DNA of 45,034 nucleotides from Selenomonadaceae bacterium (GCA_017470715.1 JAFUYE010000066.1:1-45034), one strand, 5' to 3'; numbered from the stretch's first letter, positions 1-8,083 are shown. Program-made: numbers and translations. Notes: generated from the letters alone by a model not told the origin.

Positions 1-39
1 CTTTTCGCGCTCCTCTATGCTAAGATGTTTGTAACTCAT
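1..39 (-). CDS. IS30-family transposase, N-terminal fragment cut by window edge
   Basis: The minus strand from position 39 reads MSYKHLSIEEREK before the window ends. This is the characteristic start of IS30-family DDE transposases (helix-turn-helix domain opening with 'LxxEER'). A ribosome binding site (AGGAA) lies 7 to 8 bases upstream on the minus strand. Only 13 codons are visible, so intactness and the catalytic DDE residues cannot be judged. The family call rests on this short signature plus the terminal-repeat-like sequence just to the right. Confidence 0.6.
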   Translation of the reverse strand, partial: MSYKHLSIEEREK

Positions 40-95
40 GGTATATTCCTGCCTTTTTGAATTACAAACATTTTAGCAGGATACCGTGAGTTTTT

Positions 96-130
96 CATCT
101 GTTGCACTTGGATTGTACATTCGCGCAAGC
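96..130. repeat. Probable terminal inverted repeat of the IS30-like element
   Basis: The stretch containing TGTTGCACTTGGATTGTACA resembles the terminal repeats of IS30-family elements, which often carry a TGTTGCACTT core. It lies about 60 bases upstream of the transposase start, where the element end is expected. The other end is outside the window, so the exact boundary and target duplication cannot be confirmed. Confidence 0.45.
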
Positions 131-233
131 AAAGAAAAGTAACATTCAAAAAATCAAGCTTGACGAATCAGCCGGTTTACAGACAGCCCCAAAGTCGACG
201 ACGCCACGCCGCCGAAACTTTGTGCCGCCTTGC

Positions 234-262
234 TTGTCAACAAAAATAAAGCATGATAAAAT
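234..262 (+). promoter_or_regulatory. Sigma-70 promoter for mreB
   Basis: TTGTCA (234-239) and TAAAAT (257-262) are separated by exactly 17 bases. Transcription would begin near 269, downstream of the ATG at 253. That start would therefore not be on the message, which supports the TTG start at 316 for mreB. Confidence 0.7.
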
Positions 263-315
263 TCCTGCGGTTTTATCAGAAATTTTTGCGCGTTGGCAGA
301 AGGGAGTTTTTCAAT

Positions 316-1302
316 TTGTTTGGGATGTCAATGAGCGTCGGAATAGATTTGGGCACGGCAAACATTTTGGTCTACGTTAAAAATAAAGGAATTGTTTTGC
401 GTGAGCCCTCGGTCGTTGCCGTCGACAAGGACACCGATAAAATTTTGGCTATAGGTGAAGAGGCACGCGACATGATTGGTCGCACGCCGGGCAACATTGT
501 GGCAATTCGTCCACTGCGCGACGGAGTGATTGCCGATTACGAAATGACCGAATCGATGATTCGCCATTTCCTCGAAAAAGTTATAGGTCGTTCGTTTTTA
601 TTTCGTCCCAAAGTAATGATTTGCGTTCCGACGGGCGTAAATGCCGTTGAAAAACGTGCCGTGCAAGAGGCAGCCGAACAAGCGGGCGCGAAAAAAACTG
701 AGCTTATCGAAGAACCGATAGCTGCGGCACTCGGCGCGGGCATTGACATTTCCGAACCCGTCGGCTCAATGGTTGTCGACATTGGCGGCGGCACCTGCGA
801 CGTGGCTGTTATTTCTTTGGGCGGAATTGTCTGCGGCGAAAGTCTGCGCGTGGCGGGCGACAAATTTGACAGCGACATCGAATTTTATATCAAGAAAGAA
901 TATAACTTGATGATTGGCGAACGCACCAGCGAAAAAATCAAAATCGAAATCGGCTCGGCATATCCCGGCGCAAGAAACAAAAATGTCAGTGTGCGCGGAC
1001 GCGACATTGTCAGCGGACTTCCGAAAGTCATAACGGTTTCTTCGGACGAAATTGCTGCGGCTTTGCATGATTCGGTTGAAAGTATTGCCGTCTGTGTCAA
1101 AAGCGTTTTGGAACGCACGCCGCCCGAACTTGCCGCCGACATAATGGATCACGGAATTATTTTGACGGGCGGAGGCTCAATGCTTTACGGTCTGGCAGAT
1201 TTAATTCGCAAGGAAACGAATATCCCGACGATGCTTGCCGACGATCCGTTAAATTGCGTGGCACTGGGCACCGGTAAAGCTATCGAGTCCGGCAAATTTT
1301 AA
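316..1302 (+). CDS. mreB: Rod-shape-determining actin homologue MreB/Mbl
   Basis: MreB-type bacterial actin that forms membrane-associated filaments guiding lateral cell-wall synthesis. The protein (328 residues from the chosen start) shows the actin-fold ATP-binding motifs in order: phosphate-1 loop DLGTANILV, connecting segment PTGVNAVEKRAV, phosphate-2 VDIGGGTCDVAV and the adenosine motif ILTGGGSML. Start choice: the frame is open from an ATG at 253, but that codon lies inside the promoter. TTG at 316 has AGAAGGGAG nine bases upstream and gives the family-typical beginning MFG. ATGs at 325 and 331 are further alternatives. Its stop is only 14 bases before the first binding-protein gene, so at least some mreB transcripts probably run into the transporter operon, an unusual pairing. 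mbl or mreBH paralogues cannot be excluded. Confidence 0.9.
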   Translation: MFGMSMSVGIDLGTANILVYVKNKGIVLREPSVVAVDKDTDKILAIGEEARDMIGRTPGNIVAIRPLRDGVIADYEMTESMIRHFLEKVIGRSFLFRPKVMICVPTGVNAVEKRAVQEAAEQAGAKKTELIEEPIAAALGAGIDISEPVGSMVVDIGGGTCDVAVISLGGIVCGESLRVAGDKFDSDIEFYIKKEYNLMIGERTSEKIKIEIGSAYPGARNKNVSVRGRDIVSGLPKVITVSSDEIAAALHDSVESIAVCVKSVLERTPPELAADIMDHGIILTGGGSMLYGLADLIRKETNIPTMLADDPLNCVALGTGKAIESGKF

Positions 1303-1316
1303 CGGAGGTTTTACAA

Positions 1317-2186
1317 ATGAAGTTTAATCGTTTCGCAAAGATATTATTTTCCTGCGTGTTGGCGGGCGCGTTGTTCACCGGTTGCGGCGGCTCGCAAACC
1401 GGCGATAAAACTGCTCAAAACAACGACGAAGTCAAGCTCGGCATGTTGACGCATTTGAACGTTACCGAAACGAAAATGGACGAACTTTACAATTCGCTTG
1501 TCGAAAAATCGGGCATCATGTCACTGCATAAAGTTCAACCGAAATTTTATGACAACCTGCGGACAATGCACCTTGCCGTTGAATCGGGCGACGTGCAGGA
1601 AATCAGCTTGTACAAATGCGTTGCAACTTATCTCGTCGCCTCGAACAACAAATTTGAAATTGTTTCCGACGACTTTGCAAAGCTGACCGACGTATTTTGT
1701 TTCGCCGTGCGCAAAGACGACAGCGGACTTAAAGCCGACTTGGATAAAATTATCGACGAAATGAAAACCGACGGCACACTCGACAAACTTATCGCCGAAT
1801 ATCTTACCAACGTCGACAAAGGAAAAGTTCCGCCGAAAATTCAAATTCCGTCGACCGAAGGCGCACAAACGATTAAAGTCGGTGTGACGGGTGACTTGCC
1901 GCCGTTGGATTTCATGAACGCTGACGGAACGCCTGCGGGATTCAATACCGCTTTGCTTGCCGAAATTGCCAAACGTCTCGGCAAAAATATCGAACTTGTT
2001 CAAATCGAATCGGGCAGTCGCGCCACTGCTTTGACTTCCAAATTCATTGACGTTGCTTTTTGGGCTGTCGTGCCTTTCGGAAACGACAATATGCCCGCCG
2101 ACATTGACAAGCCCGAAGGTTTGGACTTGAGCACGCCTTATTTCAAAGACTCGGTCGCTCACATTAAACTTAAGAGCGATAAATAA
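1317..2186 (+). CDS. ABC transporter solute-binding lipoprotein 1 (SBP_bac_3-like, permuted)
   Basis: First of five tandem paralogues. It opens with a lipoprotein signal peptide (lipobox LFTG before Cys23), so it should be anchored on the outer face of the inner membrane and feed solute to the permease encoded at 5634. Residues 30-165 resemble the second half of family-3 amino-acid-binding proteins, ending in FCFAVRKDD and MKTDGTLDKLIAEYL. Residues about 183-289 resemble the first half (VTGDLPPLDF, AGFNTALLAEIAKRLG). The lobe order is thus swapped relative to the family. The Arg of the usual TPER motif, which normally binds the amino-acid carboxylate, is missing. RBS CGGAGG lies 14 bases after the mreB stop. 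The family call is firm; the ligand is unknown. Confidence 0.85.
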   Translation: MKFNRFAKILFSCVLAGALFTGCGGSQTGDKTAQNNDEVKLGMLTHLNVTETKMDELYNSLVEKSGIMSLHKVQPKFYDNLRTMHLAVESGDVQEISLYKCVATYLVASNNKFEIVSDDFAKLTDVFCFAVRKDDSGLKADLDKIIDEMKTDGTLDKLIAEYLTNVDKGKVPPKIQIPSTEGAQTIKVGVTGDLPPLDFMNADGTPAGFNTALLAEIAKRLGKNIELVQIESGSRATALTSKFIDVAFWAVVPFGNDNMPADIDKPEGLDLSTPYFKDSVAHIKLKSDK

Positions 2187-2207
2187 ATTTTACGGAGGTT
2201 TTACAAA

Positions 2208-3074
2208 ATGAAGCTCAAAAAAGTTGCCAAAATGTTACTGTCCTGCGTGTTGGCGGGGGCGTTGTTCACCGGTTGCGGCGGCTCACAAGGCGGCACCGAC
2301 AAACCCGCTCAAGACAGCGGCAAAGAAATCAAACTCGGCATGATAACGCACCTGAACGCAACCGAAACGCGCATGGCGGAAATTTTGCAAATGGTGCAGG
2401 AAGAAACGAAAGTCCCCGTTTCCAAATACGTCTTGACTTATTACAACAACCTGAACAACCTGCAAATGGGGCTTGAGTCCGGCAGCGTCGACGAAGTGAG
2501 TTTGTACAAATGCGTTGCCGATTTCGCGCTCGCTACAAGCGACAAATTTGAACTCGTTGCCGGCGACAATCTCAAAGGTCTTTCGGATTCGTTCTGCTTC
2601 GCCGTGCGCAAGGAAGATACCGCGCTTAAAGCCGACTTGGACAAAACCATCGACGAAATGAAAACCGACGGCACGCTCGACAAACTCATCAACGATTTCA
2701 TTACCAACGTCGACAAAAAACAGGCTCCGCCGAAAATTGATATTCCCATGACCGAAGGCGCGCAGACGATTAAAGTCGGCGTGACGGGTGACTTGCCGCC
2801 CTTCGACTTCGTGAACACCGACGGTACGCCCGCAGGTTTCAATACGGCTTTGCTTGCGGAAGTTGCAAAACGTCTCGGCAGAAACATTGAGATTGTCGAC
2901 ATCGACAGCGGCGCACGTGCGGCGGCTTTGTCTTCAAAACAAATTGACGTTATCTTCTGGGCAATCGTTCCCATCGGCGAAAAAATTCCTTCCGACATCG
3001 ACAAGCCCGAAAACGTCGAAATGAGCAAACCATATTTCAAAGACGACGTTGCTCACCTTAAACTTAAGAAGTAA
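2208..3074 (+). CDS. ABC transporter solute-binding lipoprotein 2 (SBP_bac_3-like, permuted)
   Basis: Second tandem paralogue, closest to the first: the signal peptides are almost identical (SCVLAGALFTG before Cys23) and both share MKTDGTLDKLI. Domain order is again the C-terminal-half-like region (residues 30-165) followed by the N-terminal-half-like region (VTGDLPPFDF at about 190, SGARAAALSSKQIDVIFW). RBS ACGGAGG and spacer TTTTACAA repeat those of gene 1, consistent with recent gene duplication. It probably delivers a related but distinct polar solute to the shared permease and ATPase. The ligand cannot be read from sequence because the classic carboxylate-binding Arg is absent. Confidence 0.85.
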   Translation: MKLKKVAKMLLSCVLAGALFTGCGGSQGGTDKPAQDSGKEIKLGMITHLNATETRMAEILQMVQEETKVPVSKYVLTYYNNLNNLQMGLESGSVDEVSLYKCVADFALATSDKFELVAGDNLKGLSDSFCFAVRKEDTALKADLDKTIDEMKTDGTLDKLINDFITNVDKKQAPPKIDIPMTEGAQTIKVGVTGDLPPFDFVNTDGTPAGFNTALLAEVAKRLGRNIEIVDIDSGARAAALSSKQIDVIFWAIVPIGEKIPSDIDKPENVEMSKPYFKDDVAHLKLKK

Positions 3075-3083
3075 GGATTCACA

Positions 3084-3914
3084 ATGAAAATTTTTTTGAC
3101 GTTGCTGACGGTTTGCGTGATGATTTTTGCGGCAGGTTGCAATACCGAACCCGCAAAAAAAGTCGGTTTGATTCGTCATATGAACATGACCGAAGAGGCT
3201 TTCGACAAACTTTCCGAACAAGCCGATAATGTCAATCCGCAACACGAAAAAGTTCGGCATATTTTTTTCAACAGCATGACCGAAATGACGGCGGCACTGC
3301 AATCCGGGCAAATTGATGAGCTTGCGACTTATGAAGTTGTCGGCAGGTATCTTGCGGCGCAAAATCCCAATTTCGATTTATTGCCGCACGATCCGAAAAT
3401 TGCCGACGCTTTTTGTTGTGCCATGCGCGAACAAGACGCAGCGTTAAAAAAAGAATTTAACGACGCAATGGACGCGATTATCGCCGACGGCACGTTGTCG
3501 AAACTCGTCAAAGTTTATATTCTTGACGCTTTTCATACCGCCCCGACGGAAATAGTTGACTTGCCGACGTTTTACAGCGACGAATTCGACGAAGACTACG
3601 CGCCGACGATTAAAATCGGTGTGACGGGTGACTTGCCGCCTTTGGATTATGTTCGGGCGGACGGACAAGCTGCGGGTTTCAACACAGCTTTGCTCGCCGA
3701 AATCAGCAATCGCATGAAAAGAAATTTCCAAATTATTCCGATTGACGGCGGGGCGCGTTCCGTTGCGTTGACTTCAAAACTTGTCGACGTAATTTTTTGG
3801 GTTATCGTCCCGACTTACGACGAATTTCCAATCGACATCGACAAACCTGCCGGAATAATTTTGACCGATCCTTATTTCACGGATGAAATCGTCCACGTCA
3901 AATTGAAACAATGA
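3084..3914 (+). CDS. ABC transporter solute-binding lipoprotein 3 (SBP_bac_3-like, permuted)
   Basis: Third paralogue, 276 residues, lipobox FAAG before Cys19. The first half contains KVGLIRHMN, ALQSGQIDELATYEVVGRYL and FCCAMREQDAALKKEFNDAM. The second half carries VTGDLPPLDYV and PYFTDEIVHVKLKQ. It is the most divergent in the interlobe linker, with TEIVDLPTFYSDEFDEDYA instead of the TEGAQT seen in genes 1 and 2. Nine bases separate it from each neighbour, so it is translated in the same operon. The RBS is weak (AAGGATT). Confidence 0.83.
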   Translation: MKIFLTLLTVCVMIFAAGCNTEPAKKVGLIRHMNMTEEAFDKLSEQADNVNPQHEKVRHIFFNSMTEMTAALQSGQIDELATYEVVGRYLAAQNPNFDLLPHDPKIADAFCCAMREQDAALKKEFNDAMDAIIADGTLSKLVKVYILDAFHTAPTEIVDLPTFYSDEFDEDYAPTIKIGVTGDLPPLDYVRADGQAAGFNTALLAEISNRMKRNFQIIPIDGGARSVALTSKLVDVIFWVIVPTYDEFPIDIDKPAGIILTDPYFTDEIVHVKLKQ

Positions 3915-3923
3915 GGTAACCGC

Positions 3924-4772
3924 ATGAAAAAAATTTTTGCGTTGTTAATGACGTTCTCGCTGATTTTTGTGACGGGTTGCGGCTCTCCAGGCGGCGAAAA
4001 AAATTCCGCGAACAATGAACCGCTCAAACTCGGCACGATAAAATTCATGAACGTGACGGAAACTCTGCTTGACAACTACTTTGAAAAAGCTTCTTCGCGA
4101 ATGGCTCAAACGTCATCAATGCGCACCCCGAAACATATTTTTTTCGACAACATGACTTCAATGGTTGCGGCGTTGCAGGCGGGACAAATTGACGCGCTCA
4201 GCACTTACGAATGTGTCGGCAATTATTTGACGCAGCAAAATTCTTCGCTTGAGTTTGTGACAAAAGGCGTCCCGAAAGTTTCCGACAGTTTTTGTTGCGC
4301 AATGTTGGAAGAAAATGCCGCGTTGAAAAAAGAATTTGACGACGCGATTTTGAAACTCACAGCCGACGGCACATTAAAAAAGCTTGCGAAAGAATACATC
4401 ACCGAGGCGAATTATTCCGACTTGTCCGCCGTGGAAATGCCGAAATTTGACGGCGCGGACACGGTTAAAGTTGCGGTGACGGGTGACTTGCCGCCGCTTG
4501 ATTTTGTTCGTGCGGACGGGACGCCTGCGGGTTTCAACACTGCGGTTTTGTCGGCGATAAGTCAACTTGTCGGCAAGAATTTTGAACTCGTCGACGTTGA
4601 CAGTGGTGCTCGTGCCGCCGCGTTGACTTCCAAACAAGTCGACGTTGTATTTTGGGTTGCCGTGCCGATCGACGACACACTTGCGCCCGCGAACTGCGAC
4701 AAGCCCGACGGCGTGATTGTGACGGAGCCTTACTTCACGAACGAAATTGTTCACGTTCAACCGAAAAAATGA
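3924..4772 (+). CDS. ABC transporter solute-binding lipoprotein 4 (SBP_bac_3-like, permuted)
   Basis: Fourth paralogue, 282 residues, lipobox FVTG before Cys19. Its signal peptide (MKKIFALLMTFSLIFVTG) is nearly that of gene 5, so genes 4 and 5 form a second close pair. Visible blocks: KLGTIKFMNVTE, ALQAGQIDALSTYECVGNYL, FCCAMLEENAALKKEF, then VTGDLPPLDFVRADGTPAG and SGARAAALTSKQVDVVFW. RBS GAGG precedes the ATG. Same inverted lobe order and the same missing TPER-type Arg as its neighbours. Confidence 0.83.
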   Translation: MKKIFALLMTFSLIFVTGCGSPGGEKNSANNEPLKLGTIKFMNVTETLLDNYFEKASSRMAQTSSMRTPKHIFFDNMTSMVAALQAGQIDALSTYECVGNYLTQQNSSLEFVTKGVPKVSDSFCCAMLEENAALKKEFDDAILKLTADGTLKKLAKEYITEANYSDLSAVEMPKFDGADTVKVAVTGDLPPLDFVRADGTPAGFNTAVLSAISQLVGKNFELVDVDSGARAAALTSKQVDVVFWVAVPIDDTLAPANCDKPDGVIVTEPYFTNEIVHVQPKK

Positions 4773-4781
4773 GGTGATTGC

Positions 4782-5630
4782 ATGAAAAAAATTTTTGCGT
4801 TGCTGATGACGTTCGCGCTGATTTTGATGACCGGTTGCGGCGGCGGAGACAATAAATCTGTCGACACCAACAAAGTCAAACTCGGCATGATTACCCGCTT
4901 GAACGTCAGCGAAGAAAATTTCGAGAAGTTTGTTGAGCAAGTCGAACAGACGTTTAACGTTACAATCGCGTCGCACAAGCCCGTTTTCTTCGACAATCTC
5001 AATTCGATGCTCGCGGCGTTGCAAGCGGGACAAGTCGCCGAAATAAGCACTTACACAAGCGTTGCGCGTTACATGATTGCCAAAGACCCGCATTATTTCG
5101 TACTGAAAGATCATTCGCTTGAATTTATTGATTCGTTCTGCTTTGCCTTGCGCGAAGACGACACCGAATTGAAAGATTCGCTGAACATGGTCATCAAAGA
5201 AATGCAGGACGACGGCACGCTCGGCAAGTTGGCGAAAGAATATATCACCGACATTAAAACCGACGGCGAACCGCCCGCAGTTGAGTTGCCGCACTTCGAC
5301 AGCGCACAGACGATTAAAGTTGCCGTGACGGGCGACTTGCCGCCTCTCGATTACGTTTCTGCTGACGGAAAACCTGCGGGTTTCAACACGGCGGTACTTG
5401 CGGAAATCGGCAAACGCATGTTGAAAAATATTGAGCTTGTCAATATCGACAGCGGTGCCCGTGCGGCGGCGTTGACTTCCAAACAAGCGGACGTTGTCTT
5501 TTGGGCGATTGTTCCCGTGAGCGAAATTATTCCCGCCGACAGCGACAAACCTGCGGGAATTGCGTTGACGAATCCTTATTACAAAGACAAAATTGTTCAC
5601 GTGGGTTTCAAAGCTGACGAGAAAAAATAA
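4782..5630 (+). CDS. ABC transporter solute-binding lipoprotein 5 (SBP_bac_3-like, permuted)
   Basis: Fifth paralogue, 282 residues, lipobox LMTG before Cys19. Residues 27-165 begin VKLGMITRLNVSE, which matches the '(L)kGKkVGvq' strand that opens lobe 2 in ordinary family members, and run to MQDDGTLGKLAKEYI, normally the C-terminal end. Residues from about 178 begin TIKVAVTGDLPPLDY, normally the N-terminus, and the protein ends at PYYKDKIVHVGFK, which corresponds to the hinge strand in the middle of a normal protein. The break therefore falls at the inter-lobe hinge. The permease starts 3 bases after the stop, so translation is likely coupled. Confidence 0.85.
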   Translation: MKKIFALLMTFALILMTGCGGGDNKSVDTNKVKLGMITRLNVSEENFEKFVEQVEQTFNVTIASHKPVFFDNLNSMLAALQAGQVAEISTYTSVARYMIAKDPHYFVLKDHSLEFIDSFCFALREDDTELKDSLNMVIKEMQDDGTLGKLAKEYITDIKTDGEPPAVELPHFDSAQTIKVAVTGDLPPLDYVSADGKPAGFNTAVLAEIGKRMLKNIELVNIDSGARAAALTSKQADVVFWAIVPVSEIIPADSDKPAGIALTNPYYKDKIVHVGFKADEKK

Positions 5631-5633
5631 TTC

Positions 5634-6302
5634 ATGGAACTGATTTACAGCATTTTTATCAAAGACGGCGGCTGGCTGACAATTCTCAAAGGCTTGCAAG
5701 TGACGTTGGAAATTTCCGTGTTATCGCTTCTGTTCGGGACGTTGCTCGGCTCGCTGCTTTGTTTTTTGCGCGTAAGCAAATTTACTCCGCTGAAAATCTT
5801 CGCGCAGGTTTACATTGCGATAATTCGCGGCTCGCCCGTGTTGATGTTGTTGATGCTTTTGTTTTACGGCGTCTTGGCTCGTGCGGGAATGCCTCCGGTT
5901 GCGGTGGCGGTGATAACTTTTTCGTTGCACACGGCGGCACACGTCGCGGAACTTTTGCGGGCGTCGTTAATGGCTCTCGACAAGGGACAAGTTGAGGCAG
6001 CGCGAACTTTGGGCTTCTCGAAATGGCAGGCGTTCAAACTCGTCACGTTTCCGCAAATTTGTCGAATTGCCAAACCGGTTTATCAATCGACCGTCGTCAA
6101 TTTGATTCAGTGGACAAGCGTTGTCGGTTACGTCACGATAACGGATTTAACCCGCGTGATAAACAATATTGCGTCGCGAACAATGCAACCGATGATAACG
6201 ATTACGGGCGGGCTGTTGATTTATTTGGCGATAAGTTGGCTCGTGCATGTGATTTTTAATTGGAGCGAACGAAAGTCGCAACTTCGTCAAGCCGATTCGT
6301 GA
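5634..6302 (+). CDS. Amino-acid-type ABC transporter permease (HisM/GlnP family)
   Basis: Inner-membrane permease of the polar amino acid ABC family, 222 residues with about five hydrophobic segments. The EAA loop that docks the ATPase is clear: VEAARTLGFSKWQAFKLVTFPQ, around residues 121-143. An N-terminal GLQVTLEISVLSLLFGTLLGS matches the family's first helix. Only one permease gene is present, so the channel is probably a homodimer served by all five upstream binding proteins. The start lies 3 bases after the last binding-protein stop. A 199-base gap holding a structured repeat separates it from the ATPase gene. Confidence 0.92.
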   Translation: MELIYSIFIKDGGWLTILKGLQVTLEISVLSLLFGTLLGSLLCFLRVSKFTPLKIFAQVYIAIIRGSPVLMLLMLLFYGVLARAGMPPVAVAVITFSLHTAAHVAELLRASLMALDKGQVEAARTLGFSKWQAFKLVTFPQICRIAKPVYQSTVVNLIQWTSVVGYVTITDLTRVINNIASRTMQPMITITGGLLIYLAISWLVHVIFNWSERKSQLRQADS

Positions 6303-6310
6303 AATTTTAT

Positions 6311-6474
6311 CTACTTTCTTTCGCCAACGAAAGAAAGTAGCAAAGAAAGTTGCGCCTGCGCGGCGGGCGACCGGTGCGTTATCACAGAAGTCAGCGTGGT
6401 CGTCAACCCATTTGGCCGACGGTATTTGCGTCACGCAAATGCGTCGGCGTGGAGCCGTCATCCGTGACGGCTCC
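6311..6474. repeat. Structured hairpin element, copy A
   Basis: This gap between permease and ATPase holds three strong hairpins in a row. The first is a perfect 13-bp stem (6311-6323 with 6328-6340, loop CCAA). The second is a nested stem (6415-6421 with 6442-6448, enclosing ATTTGCG/CGCAAAT at 6424-6440). The third is a perfect 10-bp stem (6451-6460 with 6465-6474, loop TCCG). The same three stems, in the same order on the opposite strand and with compensatory base changes, recur at 12702-12886. No run of T follows, so these are not ordinary terminators. Confidence 0.7.
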
Positions 6475-6501
6475 AAATTTTACGCGTGTGTGGTGATTTA
6501 T

Positions 6502-7611
6502 TTGAGCGTTATTGAAGTTCGCGGGCTGAAAAAATCTTTCGGCAACTTGGAAGTTCTGCGCGGCATTGATTTGACGGTTACCGAAGGCGAACGAATTGCG
6601 ATTATCGGCGGCTCCGGTTGCGGCAAAAGCGTTTTCTTGCGCTCGTTGGAACTTTTGGAAACGCCGAACGCCGGAAAAATTTTTGTTGACGGTGAAGAAC
6701 TTACCGCGCCGAACGTCGACATTGATAAAATTCGTCGCAAGCTCGGCATGGTTTGGCAAAAATTTAATTTGTTCACGCACATGAACGTTATGGAAAATTT
6801 GACCGTCGCGCCAATCAAACTTTTGGGACTGTCGAAAGACGAAGCGCGGCAAAAAGCTTTGGATTTGCTCGCACAAGTTGGTTTGACTTCCAAAGCCGAA
6901 TCATATCCCGAATTTTTGTCGGGCGGACAACAACAGCGAATTGCCATTTGCCGCAGCCTGATGATGAATCCGAAAGTTCTTTTGTTCGACGAACCGACAA
7001 GCGCGTTGGATCCGACGATGGTCGGCGAAGTGCTTGCCGTGATTCGTATGTTGGCGAAAAAAAATTTGACGATGATTATCGTCACGCACGAAATGAATTT
7101 TGCCCGCGAAGTCGCCACACGAATTTTATTTTTCGCGGACGGGGAAATTTACGAACAGGGCACGCCCGCAGAAATTTTCGACGCGCCCAAACGTCCCAAA
7201 ACTGTCGCGTTCATTCACAAGCAAAAATATTTCAACTACGAAATTTCCAACCGCGAATTTGACTTGATGAAAATGCAAGGCGGCATTCAAACTTTTGCGG
7301 AAAAATACGGGCTGTCGGTGCGCCGCACAAATCGCCTGCAACTCGGTTGCGAAGAATTGATTTATGAGATGCTCGCGAATTCTTGTGAAGGCGACGCCGT
7401 GAAAATTTCGCTCGACGTGACTTATGCCGAATCCGACAATTCCGTTGCGATAAAATTTTCTTGCGCGGGAAAAAATTACAATCCGCTTGCCAAAGATTTT
7501 GACGAACTCGACGAAGAAAATTTGGGCGCGACAATCCTGCGCGGGCTTGCGAAAAATTATTCACACGAATTTTCCGACGGCGTCAACCGTATTGAATTTG
7601 AGTTGGCGTAG
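6502..7611 (+). CDS. ABC transporter ATP-binding protein (GlnQ/HisP type) with C-terminal GHKL/RsbW-like domain
   Basis: ATPase subunit for the preceding binding proteins and permease. From the TTG start it has 369 residues: Walker A GGSGCGKS (36-43), Q-loop MVWQKFNLF, signature LSGGQQQR, Walker B VLLFDEPTSALDP and switch His in IVTHEMNFA. Normal family members end near residue 245. Here about 120 more residues follow, and 276-369 resemble the RsbW/HATPase_c_2 ATPase fold: an N-box-like QLGCEELIYEML, then AGKNYNPL in the place of D-x-G-x-x-x-P, then NLGATILRGL and GVNRIEFEL at the G2 end. Catalytic residues look degenerate. Start: TTG 6502 follows GGTGA; the frame extends back to 6412 but that part translates the hairpin element. 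Confidence 0.88.
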   Translation: MSVIEVRGLKKSFGNLEVLRGIDLTVTEGERIAIIGGSGCGKSVFLRSLELLETPNAGKIFVDGEELTAPNVDIDKIRRKLGMVWQKFNLFTHMNVMENLTVAPIKLLGLSKDEARQKALDLLAQVGLTSKAESYPEFLSGGQQQRIAICRSLMMNPKVLLFDEPTSALDPTMVGEVLAVIRMLAKKNLTMIIVTHEMNFAREVATRILFFADGEIYEQGTPAEIFDAPKRPKTVAFIHKQKYFNYEISNREFDLMKMQGGIQTFAEKYGLSVRRTNRLQLGCEELIYEMLANSCEGDAVKISLDVTYAESDNSVAIKFSCAGKNYNPLAKDFDELDEENLGATILRGLAKNYSHEFSDGVNRIEFELA

Positions 7612-7633
7612 AATTTTTGCGGAGGTGTTTGAT

Positions 7634-8083
7634 ATGGCGCGACAACCCGACAGCGGCATTTACGAAAATTTTTTCCGGCGTGACGGGCGACTGAATCGGT
7701 TGCGTTACTTCAAGCGGTGTATTTTACTTTGCTTGGTCGAATTTTTAATCGCCGCCGTGATTTTCGTCATGGACATGAACGCGCTCGGTCAGCTGTCGTC
7801 GACGGGCAATCTTGCGTTCAAATTTTTATTGGCAGTCGGGCAAATTCCGTTTTTCTGCCTGATGGTTCGCCGCCTTCACGATTGCGACAAAGACGAAAAA
7901 CTTGCGTATGCGTCGCTGGTGCTCAACGCGCTGACGATAATCGTGACGGACTACAGTGCGTTTGCGGAGCCGTCGTTGTTTGACAATGTTGTTGCCGCGC
8001 TTGCGGGAGTGATTGGACTTTACGCGCTGTTATGTCCCGGCACGAAGGGCGACAATCAATACGGCGAAGACCCGCTCGAATAA
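7634..8083 (+). CDS. DUF805 family small membrane protein
   Basis: Protein of 149 residues with the DUF805 landmarks: FFRRDGRLNRLRYF near the N-terminus, VRRLHDCDKDEK in the middle and PGTKGDNQYGEDP at the C-terminus. About four hydrophobic segments predict an inner-membrane protein. The family's function is not established. Start ATG 7634 has a strong GGAGGTG; the reading frame is open further upstream but overlaps the ATPase gene. It follows the ATPase stop by 22 bases and is followed by a terminator, so it may be the last gene of the transporter operon. Confidence 0.85.
   Translation: MARQPDSGIYENFFRRDGRLNRLRYFKRCILLCLVEFLIAAVIFVMDMNALGQLSSTGNLAFKFLLAVGQIPFFCLMVRRLHDCDKDEKLAYASLVLNALTIIVTDYSAFAEPSLFDNVVAALAGVIGLYALLCPGTKGDNQYGEDPLE

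Noticed and set aside
253..315. Upstream extension of mreB from ATG 253
   Set aside because: The ATG lies between the -35 and -10 elements, so it would not be transcribed. The TTG at 316 has the RBS and gives the conserved N-terminus.
102..380. Open frame of 92 codons at the window start
   Set aside because: It overlaps the IS end, the mreB promoter and the start of mreB, has no ribosome binding site and its product has no recognisable features.
4374..5699. Long minus-strand frame of 441 codons opposite the binding-protein genes
   Set aside because: It is antisense to two clear lipoprotein genes; its product is composed of Arg/His/Asn-rich shadow sequence and even repeats the paralogy of the genes it overlaps.
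6412..6501. Upstream extension of the ABC ATPase
   Set aside because: These codons translate the hairpin element; ABC ATPases of this type begin directly at the sequence following TTG 6502.
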